Positions 8,623 through 17,174 of a stretch of 44,732 bases of DNA are shown piece by piece. The translations under genes were made by a program, and so were the position numbers. This stretch comes from an uncultured Bifidobacterium sp. (GTDB lineage: Bacteria; Actinomycetota; Actinomycetes; Actinomycetales; Bifidobacteriaceae). Each line of letters begins with the position of its first letter. The stretch's first letter is position 1. The notes below the pieces were generated by a model. That model made no database searches. It saw nothing but the letters and a program-made list of their open reading frames with translations, and was not told the DNA's origin. The stretch covers positions 1-44,732 of the forward strand of contig CALNAE010000023.1 in NCBI GenBank assembly GCA_937874315.1. Direction: 5' to 3'.

Positions 8623-9440
8623 AGGGGAATGCCGAATTCAGCAATGACGGACTCCAGGGTGCTGCCGTCGACAGTGTCCCGATGGTTCGCGCGGATCACG
8701 TCAGCAAGCGGTTCAGTCGATCCGTTGACGGCCGCCAAGCCCTGTGCGATGTGTCGCTGCAGATCAAGCGGGGCGAGTCCGTGGCAATCATCGGTGGATC
8801 GGGGTCCGGGAAGTCAACACTTGTCCGCATTCTGCTTGGGTTGGAAACTGCCGATTCGGGTGTCGTGGAGTTTCGTGGGAAGCCTGTTCGAGACAAGCGT
8901 TCGCCGGGCTGGCGGGCGCTGCGCCGGGAGTCCGGCCTTGTGCTGCAGAATCCCTTCACCTCGCTCGACCCACGTTGGAGCGTTGCCCGATCGGTTGCTG
9001 AACCCTTGCGCGTCATAGGAATTCGTGGCCATACAGCGGTTGCCGCCGCGGTCGAATCGGCGTTACGGCAGGTCGGTTTGGAAGCGGGCCGGTTCATGAC
9101 CCGCTATCCGATCGACTTGTCTGGCGGGCAGGCGCAGCGTGCCGCCATCGCGCGAGCCATCGTGGCCGGCCCCGCTCTGCTGGTGGCGGACGAACCGATG
9201 AGCGCCATTGACGTAGCGGCCCGGCTGCAAATCCTCGAGGCATTCACGGCATTGCGTTCTGCCCGTCCGGACATGGCCTTGATCATGGTCTCGCATGACC
9301 TGGGCGTGGTGCGGCGCATCGCAGAGCGTATCATCGTGCTGCATGAGGGCTGCATCGTAGAGTCAGGCAGCACCGCCGCCATTCTCGAGCACCCGCAGCA
9401 TGCCTATACTCAGCGTCTTATCGAGGCCGCCTCGCTGTAG
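8619..9440 (+). CDS. ABC transporter ATP-binding protein, DppF-like
   Basis: Second ATPase of the importer, 273 residues. Walker A GGSGSGKST at 59-67, Q-loop QNPFTSLDPRW, signature LSGGQAQR, Walker B LLVADEPMSAID and switch His MVSHDLG are present. The QNPF(T)SLDP segment is typical of DppF/OppF. It is the last gene of the five-gene operon and overlaps the upstream ATPase by ATGA. No convincing terminator follows. Confidence 0.92.
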   Translation: MKGNAEFSNDGLQGAAVDSVPMVRADHVSKRFSRSVDGRQALCDVSLQIKRGESVAIIGGSGSGKSTLVRILLGLETADSGVVEFRGKPVRDKRSPGWRALRRESGLVLQNPFTSLDPRWSVARSVAEPLRVIGIRGHTAVAAAVESALRQVGLEAGRFMTRYPIDLSGGQAQRAAIARAIVAGPALLVADEPMSAIDVAARLQILEAFTALRSARPDMALIMVSHDLGVVRRIAERIIVLHEGCIVESGSTAAILEHPQHAYTQRLIEAASL

Positions 9441-9540
9441 ATGATTGCACGTCGTCTGTCAGCGGATCGGCATCGAAGACGTCCGGCCCGGCGGCGGTGC
9501 CGATCGGGTGCAGTGCTGATTCGCCAAGCCAGATGCTCAT
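9418..9540 (-). CDS. Possible 40-residue small ORF downstream of the GNAT gene
   Basis: On the minus strand an ATG at 9540 is preceded by AAGGA seven bases away and opens a 40-codon frame (product begins MSIWLGESALHPIG and ends in an Arg-rich tail). The first 30 or so codons use the GC-rich third positions of neighbouring genes. It lies 66 bp after the GNAT gene in the same direction, so it could be the last cistron of a metY-GNAT transcript. Its end overlaps the dppF-like gene by 23 bp antisense. It may instead be the 5' remnant of a decayed gene. I recognise no family. Confidence 0.35.
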   Translation of the reverse strand: MSIWLGESALHPIGTAAGPDVFDADPLTDDVQSSTARRPR

Positions 9541-9606
9541 GCCGCTGTCCTTCAGCGTTGTTTTTATAACGATGCTCTTATCACGATGTCCCGCTAACGC
9601 TGTTCT

Positions 9607-10107
9607 TCACCGGTCCAGACGCTTCTCCATGTTGAACCATTGTCGGTCGCCATGGCTGGAAGCGGCCACGCCGACGTTGGTATACCCGTTGCGTTCATAG
9701 AACGGGATAAGCGCCTTCAGACAGGTCAGTGCTATGCTCTCGCGGCCTGATCGCCGGGCCTGGCCGGCCAGGGCGTCGAGGAGTGCGCCGGCGATGCCCG
9801 ATTGGCGCCAGTGCGGCAGAACGGCAACGGTGAGTACGAGCTGGTGCCCGCCATGGGGGGGATTGGGCACCGCGATCTCATACATCTGATCCTGCACGAA
9901 TCGCTCCCGGTGCGCCGGTCCGCAGATGAATCCGACGGGTTCCCCCGATGCCGAGTCCTTCGCCACCAGGAACGTGTCCGCATATGCTTCGATCCGTTTT
10001 CGGTATGTTTCCCTTGAAGCAGCTAGCTGCTCATCGAAACCGGAGAGTTCGATGGCCATTACGCCGGGAAGATCCTCCAGGGTGGCGTGCACAATGCGTA
10101 TCGACAT
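9607..10107 (-). CDS. GNAT-family N-acetyltransferase
   Basis: A 166-residue single-domain acetyltransferase expected to move an acetyl group from acetyl-CoA to an amine. The acetyl-CoA-binding motif A is seen as LTVAVLPHWRQSGIAGALLD (RQSGIA gives the Q/R-x-x-G-x-A loop), and motif B as LKALIPFYERNGYTNVG. The split of strand 4 and the PHGGHQLVL segment resemble the arylalkylamine-acetyltransferase-like branch. It starts 10 bases after the metY stop on the same strand, so the two are probably one transcript. Its substrate is unknown; a role near sulfur amino-acid metabolism is inferred only from position. Confidence 0.88.
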   Translation of the reverse strand: MSIRIVHATLEDLPGVMAIELSGFDEQLAASRETYRKRIEAYADTFLVAKDSASGEPVGFICGPAHRERFVQDQMYEIAVPNPPHGGHQLVLTVAVLPHWRQSGIAGALLDALAGQARRSGRESIALTCLKALIPFYERNGYTNVGVAASSHGDRQWFNMEKRLDR

Positions 10108-10117
10108 GATGGGATGC

Positions 10118-11455
10118 CTATGCGAAGGCGACGGAGAACGCGTGCTCGAGATCGGCTTTCAGATCATCCGCATTCTCGAGGCCGAGGGACAGCCGAATCG
10201 TGTCGTTGGTCAGACCGATCGCCTGACGCGCCACGTTGCTCAATTCGATATGCGTGGTCTGTGCGGGATTGATGATCAGCGATTTGGCGTCGCCGAGATT
10301 GGCCTGGAAGCTGAATATTCTGGTGGCCTCAAGGAACTTGCGACGTTCGTCCGCCCCGCCTTCCAGACCGAAGCTCAGCACGGAACCGGCGCCTTTCGGC
10401 AGATACTTGGCTGCGAGCCGCTCGTACCGACTTCCTGGGGATGTCGGGTAGGAAATCCAGGAGACATGCTCGTGGCCGGTAAGGAAACTCACGATCTGCT
10501 GCGTGTTGGCAACCTGTTTGGTAACGCGTTCGCTCAGGGTCTCGAGCCCGATCAACACCATATAGGCATCAAAAGGACCCAGCGCCGCTCCAAGATAATT
10601 CAGATGCACCGCATTGAGCCGGCCGGTAAAGGGATTGTCGGGGAATACGTCGACGATGCTCCGGGGAGCATCATTGCCATCGCGTAGGAACCATAGCGGC
10701 TGCGTGAACTGCGGGTGTTTCCCGGCAGCGTAGTCGAATCTCCCGTTCTCCAACACGGCCCCTGCGATGACGTTGCCATGCCCGCTCAGCGCCTTCGTCG
10801 CGGAATACACCACGATATCCGCGCCGAAATCAAACGGATTCAGCAGGAACGGCGTCGCGATGGTGTTGTCGACGATCAGCGGAATGCCATGCGCGTGAGC
10901 AATGTCCGCAAGCGGTTCAAGATCCACCACGGCGGCCTGCGGGTTGGAGATGCTCTCGACATAGATCGCCTTGGTCCGTTCGTTGATCGCGCTGTCGTAG
11001 GAAGCGGGGTCATCGGGATCCCGGGCGACGTCGAAGTCCACGCCGAGCTCGGGGAAGATATGCGAAAAGCCATCGAGCGTGCCGCCATACAGCCGATAAT
11101 TGGTAAGGATTCTGCCGGATCTGCCGGCGACGTTCAGCAGGGTGTAGCTCACTGCGGCCATGCCGGATGCTAGCGCCAGCGCGGAGGAGACTCCGTGCAG
11201 CTCGGCAAGCCGCTGCTGCAGGACATTGACCGTCGGGTTCGAGAGCCGGGTATAGAGCGGATCGTCGTTCTCGAACGCGAACAGCGCGTCGGAGCGCTGC
11301 ACGGTCTCCAACGTGTATGCCGCCGTCTGGTAGATCGGCACACTGCTTGCATGCTGGTGCTGGCTCGGGTCATACCCGCCATGGACCTTCAGCGTATCGA
11401 AATGCAGCTCGGTCTGCTGCGGATCAGTGGATGGCGATTCGGCTGTGGTCGACAT
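10118..11455 (-). CDS. metY: O-acetylhomoserine sulfhydrylase (aminocarboxypropyltransferase)
   Basis: PLP-dependent enzyme that makes homocysteine from O-acetylhomoserine and sulfide in the cytoplasm. At 445 residues it has the length of MetY, about 50 longer than MetB/MetC relatives. Family landmarks: HGGYDPSQH and SVPIYQTAAY near the N-terminus, YTRLSNPT, SGMAA (PLP phosphate binding), IVDNTIATPFLLNPFDFGAD, and the PLP lysine in VVYSATKALSGHG (Lys221). The late SLGLENADDL motif is also typical. The ATG has a strong AAGGAGG eight bases upstream. It is divergent from a methyltransferase-SAM synthetase operon, so homocysteine, methionine and SAM steps sit together. Confidence 0.95.
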   Translation of the reverse strand: MSTTAESPSTDPQQTELHFDTLKVHGGYDPSQHQHASSVPIYQTAAYTLETVQRSDALFAFENDDPLYTRLSNPTVNVLQQRLAELHGVSSALALASGMAAVSYTLLNVAGRSGRILTNYRLYGGTLDGFSHIFPELGVDFDVARDPDDPASYDSAINERTKAIYVESISNPQAAVVDLEPLADIAHAHGIPLIVDNTIATPFLLNPFDFGADIVVYSATKALSGHGNVIAGAVLENGRFDYAAGKHPQFTQPLWFLRDGNDAPRSIVDVFPDNPFTGRLNAVHLNYLGAALGPFDAYMVLIGLETLSERVTKQVANTQQIVSFLTGHEHVSWISYPTSPGSRYERLAAKYLPKGAGSVLSFGLEGGADERRKFLEATRIFSFQANLGDAKSLIINPAQTTHIELSNVARQAIGLTNDTIRLSLGLENADDLKADLEHAFSVAFA

Positions 11456-11471
11456 GATGCGACCTCCTTCA

Positions 11472-11491
11472 CATGCTTGGTACCGTGCATG
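11472..11491. promoter_or_regulatory. 20-bp dyad upstream of metY
   Basis: CATGCTTGGTACCGTGCATG: arms CATGC/GCATG and core GGTACC are perfectly symmetric, with only two mismatched pairs between. It starts 17 bases before the metY ATG, in the 5' leader or promoter of metY, so it is a candidate operator for a sulfur-amino-acid regulator not present in the window. Confidence 0.5.
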
Positions 11492-11810
11492 CTAATGGTT
11501 TTTCGCTCCGACTGTTCCGGCACTGATATACGTGAAATCTATGACCGATTCGCGAACGGCCAGCCGTTGCTCCTATGGCACGGCGATGTTCGATCGCGCC
11601 ATGCGAAATGTGCTTGGATTCCGGTCTCGGCGTTCGATTCGCCGGCGCTGAACGTCGCACTTTCGTGCGGATTGTTCATAGCGATAATCTATTGCCCATA
11701 TTCCACGCATGTTATACCGGCGAAATCCGCATCGTGGCAACGGTTCAAATAGGCCGCCGCAGGAACATGCCATCGACGAAACTTATACCGTCACAGCGCC
11801 CAACCGCTGT

Positions 11811-11837
11811 TTGACTCGCAAGCGAACGCACTATAGA
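11811..11837 (+). promoter_or_regulatory. Possible promoter of the methyltransferase-SAM synthetase operon
   Basis: TTGACT (11811-11816) and TATAGA (11832-11837) are close to consensus but only 15 bp apart. A transcript would have a leader of about 50 bases before the methyltransferase ATG. Confidence 0.4.
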
Positions 11838-11894
11838 TTCGCAATCACCAATTCACCGATCATCGATCACCAATCACCACTGGGAGACAATTCA

Positions 11895-12620
11895 ATGGGA
11901 ATCGCCAAAGACTATTTCGTCGGGAACGAAGATCTGCTCGACGTCGTCAGACGTGACCGCAGCAACATCTACGAATCACGCCTGCTGCTGCTGCACCGCG
12001 CCCTCACCACCAAAGCACCGGGGACGATTCTGTCGATCGGTGCAGGAGCGGGAACGTACGAACTCGATTTGCAGGAGCGCTACGGCATCCATGTGGAACT
12101 GAGCCTTGAGCCGTCGGCGGGGTTCGTACAGAGCGCGCGATCCAAGGGTCTCAACGTGCTGCAGGCAGGTGCGCAGGACTACGATTACCCCGAAGGGTTC
12201 TATGACACCATCGTCTACAACGGCTCCAGCTTCGGGTTCATCGAGGACGATGAGCTTGAGGCGACGCTGCGGCGAAACTGGGAATCGCTCAGGCCCGGCG
12301 GTCGCATCATCCTGCAGGATGTTCCATTGGAAAGCGCACTGGGAATCCTGCTGAAGGCATTCCAGGACTTCCCTGAACTCGCCGAAAACAAGGACTATCG
12401 CGAGCTTCTCGATGGGACGGTGTTCTACGACCTTCCTCCGTACAAGCCCTTCTGGCACACGACGCGGTATTACATCGAGCTGCTGGAGAAAGTCGGATTC
12501 TCGAACTTCTCCTACTTCCAGACCGTCCTGGCCAACCCCCCATACGAGGACGAAACCGTCGAAGAGCCGATCGAGGGCTATGACAAGGGAAGCTATGTTG
12601 CCATCGTCGCGGAGAAATAG
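11895..12620 (+). CDS. Class I SAM-dependent methyltransferase
   Basis: A 241-residue Rossmann-fold methyltransferase. Motif I is ILSIGAGAGTYELDL (about residues 45-59); the acidic ribose-binding residue is probably the Glu in ELSLEPS; motif post-I/II is AQDYDYPEGFYDTIVYNGSSFGF and motif III is LRPGGRIILQDVP. The C-terminal part (DLPPYKPFWHTTRYYIELLEKVGF) resembles small-molecule methyltransferases that recognise the substrate with a helical cap. The start is the ATG after GGGAGA; the frame continues further upstream but is not coding-like. A SAM synthetase gene follows 59 bp later, then a peptidase gene, so the methyl donor may be supplied within the operon. The substrate is unknown. Confidence 0.88.
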   Translation: MGIAKDYFVGNEDLLDVVRRDRSNIYESRLLLLHRALTTKAPGTILSIGAGAGTYELDLQERYGIHVELSLEPSAGFVQSARSKGLNVLQAGAQDYDYPEGFYDTIVYNGSSFGFIEDDELEATLRRNWESLRPGGRIILQDVPLESALGILLKAFQDFPELAENKDYRELLDGTVFYDLPPYKPFWHTTRYYIELLEKVGFSNFSYFQTVLANPPYEDETVEEPIEGYDKGSYVAIVAEK

Positions 12621-12679
12621 CCCACAGCCTCGCCATGCATAAGACAGCGTCCATCATCAACCCCAGATAGGAAATCATC

Positions 12680-13867
12680 ATGTCACGTTTCATCACATCA
12701 GAAGCCGTTACCGAAGGGCACCCGGACAAGGTCTGCGACGTCGTCTCGGATTCGATCCTCGACGCCTACCTCACGCTCAACCCCGATTCGCGCGTCGCCG
12801 TGGAGACATCAGCCAAAGACGGTCTGGTCGTGGTCGAAGGGGAGGTGTCCGCGCCCAGCATACTCGACCACGTCCAGATCGCGCGAGACGCCATTGCCTC
12901 GATCGGATACACGGACGCCGACAGCGGAATCGACCCTTATGGCGCGGGCGTCATCAACAACATTCGCCCGCGAAGCTTCGACAGCAGCCAGGTCGAAGGG
13001 TATGGGAACCTCAACGATGCCGCGGGACTGTCCAAGGAGGAGGCATACGAGAAGTTCGGTAGCGATCAGGGGCTGGTGGTCGGCTATGCATCCGACGACA
13101 CGAAAGTCCTGCTTCCGCTGCCGATCTACGCGGCGAATCGGCTCGCGGAACGCCTGGCCTCTGTACGCAGGAACGGCATTCTGCCGTTCCTGCGCCCTGA
13201 CGGCAAGACGTTGGTCACCGTGCAGTACCATGATGATCTGCTTGACCCGGTGGCCATAACCCATGTGCTGATTTCGACGCAGCACAGCGCCGCCGTCACT
13301 GTCGAAGACGTTCGCGAGCAGGTGCGCGCCGAGGTGCTCGAGCCTGTGCTCGGTGCGCTTGACGTCGACGGTTCGGGTGCCACGGTGATCATCAACAAGG
13401 AGCCGTTCGTCTCGGGCGGTCCGAAGGCCGATGCGGGCGTCACCGGCAGGAAGATCATCGTCGACACCTATGGCGGAATCGCCGGCCATGGCGGCGGCGC
13501 CTTCTCCGGCAAGGATCCGCGCAAGGCGGATCGGTCCGCCGCCTATGCGGCGCGTTGGGTCGCCAAGAACATCGTCGCCGCAGGACTCGCGCGCCGGGCC
13601 CAGGTCCAGATCGGATACTCCTACGCCACCGCAAGTCCGGTCAGCTTGGACGTCGAGACGTTCGGCACCGAAACCGTGGGCCGCGAGCGCATCCAACATG
13701 CCGTGGAGCAGACCTTCGACTTGCGTCTGCTGGCGATTATCGATCAGCTTGACCTGCGACGGCCGATATATACGAAGACCGCAGCCTATGGCCACTTCGG
13801 GCGCGAAGAGGCTGATTTCACCTGGGAGAAAACCGATCGGGTCGAAGAACTGCAGCATAATCTCTAG
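12680..13867 (+). CDS. metK: Divergent S-adenosylmethionine synthetase
   Basis: Makes SAM from methionine and ATP. At 395 residues it has normal MetK length and most landmarks: SEAVTEGHPDK (His14, Asp16), STQHS, TGRKIIVDTYGG, the phosphate-binding GGGAFSGKDP (271-280), DRSAAYAARWVAKN and TAAYGHFGRE. Several near-invariant blocks differ: the GAGDQG hexapeptide reads FGSDQG (126-131), the INPTG segment reads INKEP (238-242), the Asn-Gln-Gly-Val gating region reads SSQVE, and YAIGVA reads YSYATA (314-318). Such divergence suggests a specialised paralogue, although the rest of the genome is not visible. TAGGA is seven bases before the ATG. It lies between a methyltransferase and a P1 peptidase. 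Confidence 0.92.
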   Translation: MSRFITSEAVTEGHPDKVCDVVSDSILDAYLTLNPDSRVAVETSAKDGLVVVEGEVSAPSILDHVQIARDAIASIGYTDADSGIDPYGAGVINNIRPRSFDSSQVEGYGNLNDAAGLSKEEAYEKFGSDQGLVVGYASDDTKVLLPLPIYAANRLAERLASVRRNGILPFLRPDGKTLVTVQYHDDLLDPVAITHVLISTQHSAAVTVEDVREQVRAEVLEPVLGALDVDGSGATVIINKEPFVSGGPKADAGVTGRKIIVDTYGGIAGHGGGAFSGKDPRKADRSAAYAARWVAKNIVAAGLARRAQVQIGYSYATASPVSLDVETFGTETVGRERIQHAVEQTFDLRLLAIIDQLDLRRPIYTKTAAYGHFGREEADFTWEKTDRVEELQHNL

Positions 13868-13869
13868 CC

Positions 13870-14925
13870 GTGGCTCATACGGCTGCCCTTGCTCCGGCAG
13901 ACAGCGACAACAGCAACCAACGAACAATACTGGGAGATACAACGCAACGCATCGATGTTGTCGACGTAGGTGGATTCGCCTATGCACATGCCACAAACGC
14001 GCCGGGCGGCACTGGTGCAACCGTGTTCATCTTCGACCATGCCAGCCCGGCCGGGGTCGCCATCAGAGGAGGCGGCCCAGCGAGTCGCGAGACGCCGTTG
14101 CTCGCTCCCACGGCGGCGGCGCAGGGCATCAATGCGCTGCTGCTTTCCGGAGGTTCTGCATATGGACTGGATGCGGCGGGAGGCGTGATGCGTTTTCTCG
14201 AAGAGGAGGGCGTCGGTGTGCACGTCGTCTCGGATTGCGTGCCTCTGGTATGCCAATCCAGCCTCTTCGATCTGCCGGTCGGCGACTCTCGCGCTCGCCC
14301 CACGGCGCAGGATCTGTACGTTGCCAGCCAGCAGGCGGCCGCCGTGTCGTTCGTGAACGGCAATGTCGGAGCCGGCACGGGTTGCTCCGTGGGGAAATAC
14401 CACGGTATGGGACAGGCGATGAAAACGGGAATCGGCTCATATGCGGTACAGCTTGGCGGTATTCGCATCGGCGCGGTCGTGGCGGTCAATGCCCTGGGCG
14501 ACATCTACGAGGCCGGGACCAATACCGTAATCGCCGGTATGAGATCCCCCTCTGGAGCGGGCTTCGAGTCGACCTTCGACGACTTCGTGAAAGACGCTGC
14601 GGCAGGTCGACCCCTGCCGCAGGGCAATACGACGCTTGGTGCGGTCTTCACCAACGCGAAGTTCAATAAAACGGAACTGACAACAATCGCTCAGATGGCC
14701 CACAACGGTTACGCGCGGGCCATCCGTCCAGTGCATACTTCAGCCGACGGTGATTCGATCTACGCCATATCGACGGGGACGGTCCCAGCGGATCCCGACA
14801 TCCTCGGGACCTTGGCGGCCTATGTCATCGAAAACGCCATCGAAGTGGCGGCCCACAGCGCGCAAAGCGCGTATGGATTGCCGTCAGCCAACGATTTAGA
14901 CGATTCGTTTCCCGCCGCTACCTGA
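13870..14925 (+). CDS. P1-family peptidase (DmpA/BapA-like)
   Basis: A 351-residue member of peptidase family S58/P1, N-terminal-nucleophile aminopeptidases (L-aminopeptidase/D-esterase DmpA, beta-peptidyl aminopeptidase BapA) that cut themselves into two chains. Seen: a Gly-rich core (TGATVFIFD, LLLSGGSAYGLDAAGGVMRFLEE), NVGAGTGCSVGK, and the autocleavage-site region GNTTLGAVFTNA at 252-263. By alignment from memory, Thr254 takes the place of the DmpA nucleophile Ser250. It starts with GTG two bases after the metK stop, with no strong ribosome site of its own, so translation is probably coupled to metK. Cytoplasmic; no signal peptide. The target could be an N-terminal amino acid, amide or beta-peptide. 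Confidence 0.88.
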   Translation: MAHTAALAPADSDNSNQRTILGDTTQRIDVVDVGGFAYAHATNAPGGTGATVFIFDHASPAGVAIRGGGPASRETPLLAPTAAAQGINALLLSGGSAYGLDAAGGVMRFLEEEGVGVHVVSDCVPLVCQSSLFDLPVGDSRARPTAQDLYVASQQAAAVSFVNGNVGAGTGCSVGKYHGMGQAMKTGIGSYAVQLGGIRIGAVVAVNALGDIYEAGTNTVIAGMRSPSGAGFESTFDDFVKDAAAGRPLPQGNTTLGAVFTNAKFNKTELTTIAQMAHNGYARAIRPVHTSADGDSIYAISTGTVPADPDILGTLAAYVIENAIEVAAHSAQSAYGLPSANDLDDSFPAAT

Positions 14926-14967
14926 ATCTAGTTATCCACACAGCCCAAACAATCAGAGGAGCATCAT

Positions 14968-15075
14968 GACCGCAGACTCACCTGGCGCCGCTGCGACAGC
15001 GGCATCGTCGTTTGGCAGACACAGCTGTTCCGCAACGAGCTGCCCAGTGCGAACCTCGCGCAATACTTCGCCTGA
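14968..15075 (+). pseudogene. Possible C-terminal remnant of an unrecognised gene
   Basis: One frame ending TGA at 15073-15075 reads ...TWRRCDSGIVVWQTQLFRNE and then LPSANLAQYFA. Its codons look like those of real genes (GC-rich third positions, no rare codons), but no ATG, GTG or TTG opens it; the frame is closed by TAG at 14929. A competing frame has an ATG at 14966 behind GAGGAGC and gives a 48-residue Ser/Ala/Thr-rich product of poor quality. The simplest reading is a gene end left after a deletion or frameshift. The family is not recognised. Confidence 0.35.
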
Positions 15076-15133
15076 CCAGCTGCAAACATCACGTATTTCA
15101 ATCGAATGAAGTAAAGGAAAAGGTGAAACCAAC

Positions 15134-15970
15134 ATGACCGAGCAATTCACATTCCATCGTATCCATCTCCCTTCGGCAGACATTACGCTTTCCTATGCGC
15201 AAGCGGGTACTGCAACTGATGATCTCACGCCGATCGTGTTTATTCACGGCGCGACCGATAGCTATCTGTCGTTCTCTCAGATCGCATCCGCATTCGCCGC
15301 GCGCGGCAGGCATGTCATCCTGCCTGAGCTGCGTGGTCACGGTAGCAGCGATAAGCCGACTGAGGGTGAATACACCGTAGCTCGGCACACGAAGGATGTG
15401 GAAGAGCTGCTCAGCGAGCTGGGGATTCGCCGGGCACATATTGTAGGTCATTCGCTGGGCAGCTTCGTTGCCCAGCATCTGGCGGATCATTCAGCCGTTC
15501 CGGCGAGTGTCACGTTGCTCGGCAGCGGCAGCGCACTACAGGGCAATCCGACCTTGCAATGGCTGCTTGAAGGCGATGAGACCTTCCCCGGCATCAACCA
15601 CGTCGAGGTTCTGCCTGAGACTTTTCTGAGGGACTGGACGGCATCGACCAACGAGGACCCGGCATTCGTGCAGGCCACGTACGAACATGCACGGACGCTG
15701 CCGGTAGCGATCTGGAGGCACGTGTTCGGTGACATCGAGAACAATCCTGCTGACCTATCCGCGATACATGCGCCAGTGCTGCTGATTCATGGCACTGAAG
15801 ATGAGTTCTTCGACAAAGACGATGAGCTCAGACTCATCGACGCGCTGGGCACCCAGGAGCTGGTCTACTTGGAGCACGTCGGTGGAAAACACAATATTCA
15901 TTGGGATCACGGGGAGACGCAGAGGGTCTCGGCGGATATTCAACGCTTCCTCGCCTTCATCGGCGATTGA
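15134..15970 (+). CDS. Alpha/beta hydrolase
   Basis: A 278-residue alpha/beta-hydrolase fold enzyme, cytoplasmic. The oxyanion region FIHGATDS (37-44), the nucleophile elbow GHSLGS with Ser107, the acid in GTEDEFFDKDD (about 216) and a late His in GGKHNIHWDHG complete a catalytic triad. The LPELRGHGSSDKP segment is typical of esterases, lactonases, haloalkane dehalogenases and epoxide hydrolases, so the exact reaction is open. An AAAGGA site lies a little far upstream of the ATG. It follows the P1 peptidase by about 200 bp and may share its transcript. Confidence 0.88.
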   Translation: MTEQFTFHRIHLPSADITLSYAQAGTATDDLTPIVFIHGATDSYLSFSQIASAFAARGRHVILPELRGHGSSDKPTEGEYTVARHTKDVEELLSELGIRRAHIVGHSLGSFVAQHLADHSAVPASVTLLGSGSALQGNPTLQWLLEGDETFPGINHVEVLPETFLRDWTASTNEDPAFVQATYEHARTLPVAIWRHVFGDIENNPADLSAIHAPVLLIHGTEDEFFDKDDELRLIDALGTQELVYLEHVGGKHNIHWDHGETQRVSADIQRFLAFIGD

Positions 15971-16102
15971 CCCTTCGAACGGTTGATATCATCTGGTCTC
16001 AGCCGAACCCGCAGCGGGCGGGGACGGGAGGAGATCAGTTTTGAGTATCGTGGTGCTGGTTGCGCGGTGTCCGCATTGGCTCGCGGTCGCCGCTTGATGA
16101 GG

Positions 16103-16993
<891 letters not shown>

Positions 16994-17151
16994 GATGATC
17001 CTTGGTGTGGATGATAGGTGATGGAAAACGTGCGGTGGAATAGGTGAAATGTGAACGGTGCGGTTCTCGATGGGCCGGCGCGCTCGGGACGGGAACCTGG
17101 ACCGTGGAAACTCGCAGGCTTGCAGGCCGTGGAGTTCTCGGAGCATCCCGA

Positions 17152-17171
17152 TAGGAATAATTAGGAATAAT
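17152..17171. repeat. Tandem 10-bp repeat after the permease gene
   Basis: TAGGAATAAT occurs twice in direct tandem, three bases beyond the permease stop (minus strand), with a further partial TAGGAA at 17176. It is AT-rich in a GC-rich setting. It lies in the 181-bp gap before the ATPase gene, which otherwise shows only the ATPase ribosome site. Confidence 0.5.
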
Positions 17172-17174
17172 TCG

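Larger units (their letters stand above)
11456..11894. promoter_or_regulatory. 439-bp divergent control region between metY and the methyltransferase
   Basis: No gene is convincing here. It holds the metY Shine-Dalgarno (11461-11468, minus strand), a 20-bp imperfect dyad, a plausible rightward promoter and, just before the methyltransferase, an AT-richer stretch with loose ATCACCAAT repeats (about 11841-11880). The open frame that runs into the methyltransferase from 11709 lacks coding character and a ribosome site. I looked for a SAM riboswitch and could not recognise one. Confidence 0.5.

Noticed and set aside
9465..9505. GATCGGCA/TGCCGATC inverted repeat as a terminator of the ABC operon
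   Set aside because: The loop is 25 bases, there is no T-run on either side, and it lies inside the possible small ORF.
11709..11894. 62-residue N-terminal extension of the methyltransferase
   Set aside because: The added sequence is Arg/His/Pro-rich and covers the likely promoter; GGGAGA before ATG 11895 marks the real start.
12621..12679. Possible SAM-VI or other SAM riboswitch before metK
   Set aside because: Bifidobacterial metK genes are known to carry SAM-VI RNAs, but this 59-base gap and the 11456-11894 region show no recognisable core or ribosome-site-masking stem. A covariance-model search would decide.
16994..17146. 51-residue N-terminal extension of the MacB-type ATPase
   Set aside because: Product is Arg/His/Pro-rich without homology; AAGGA lies directly before ATG 16993.
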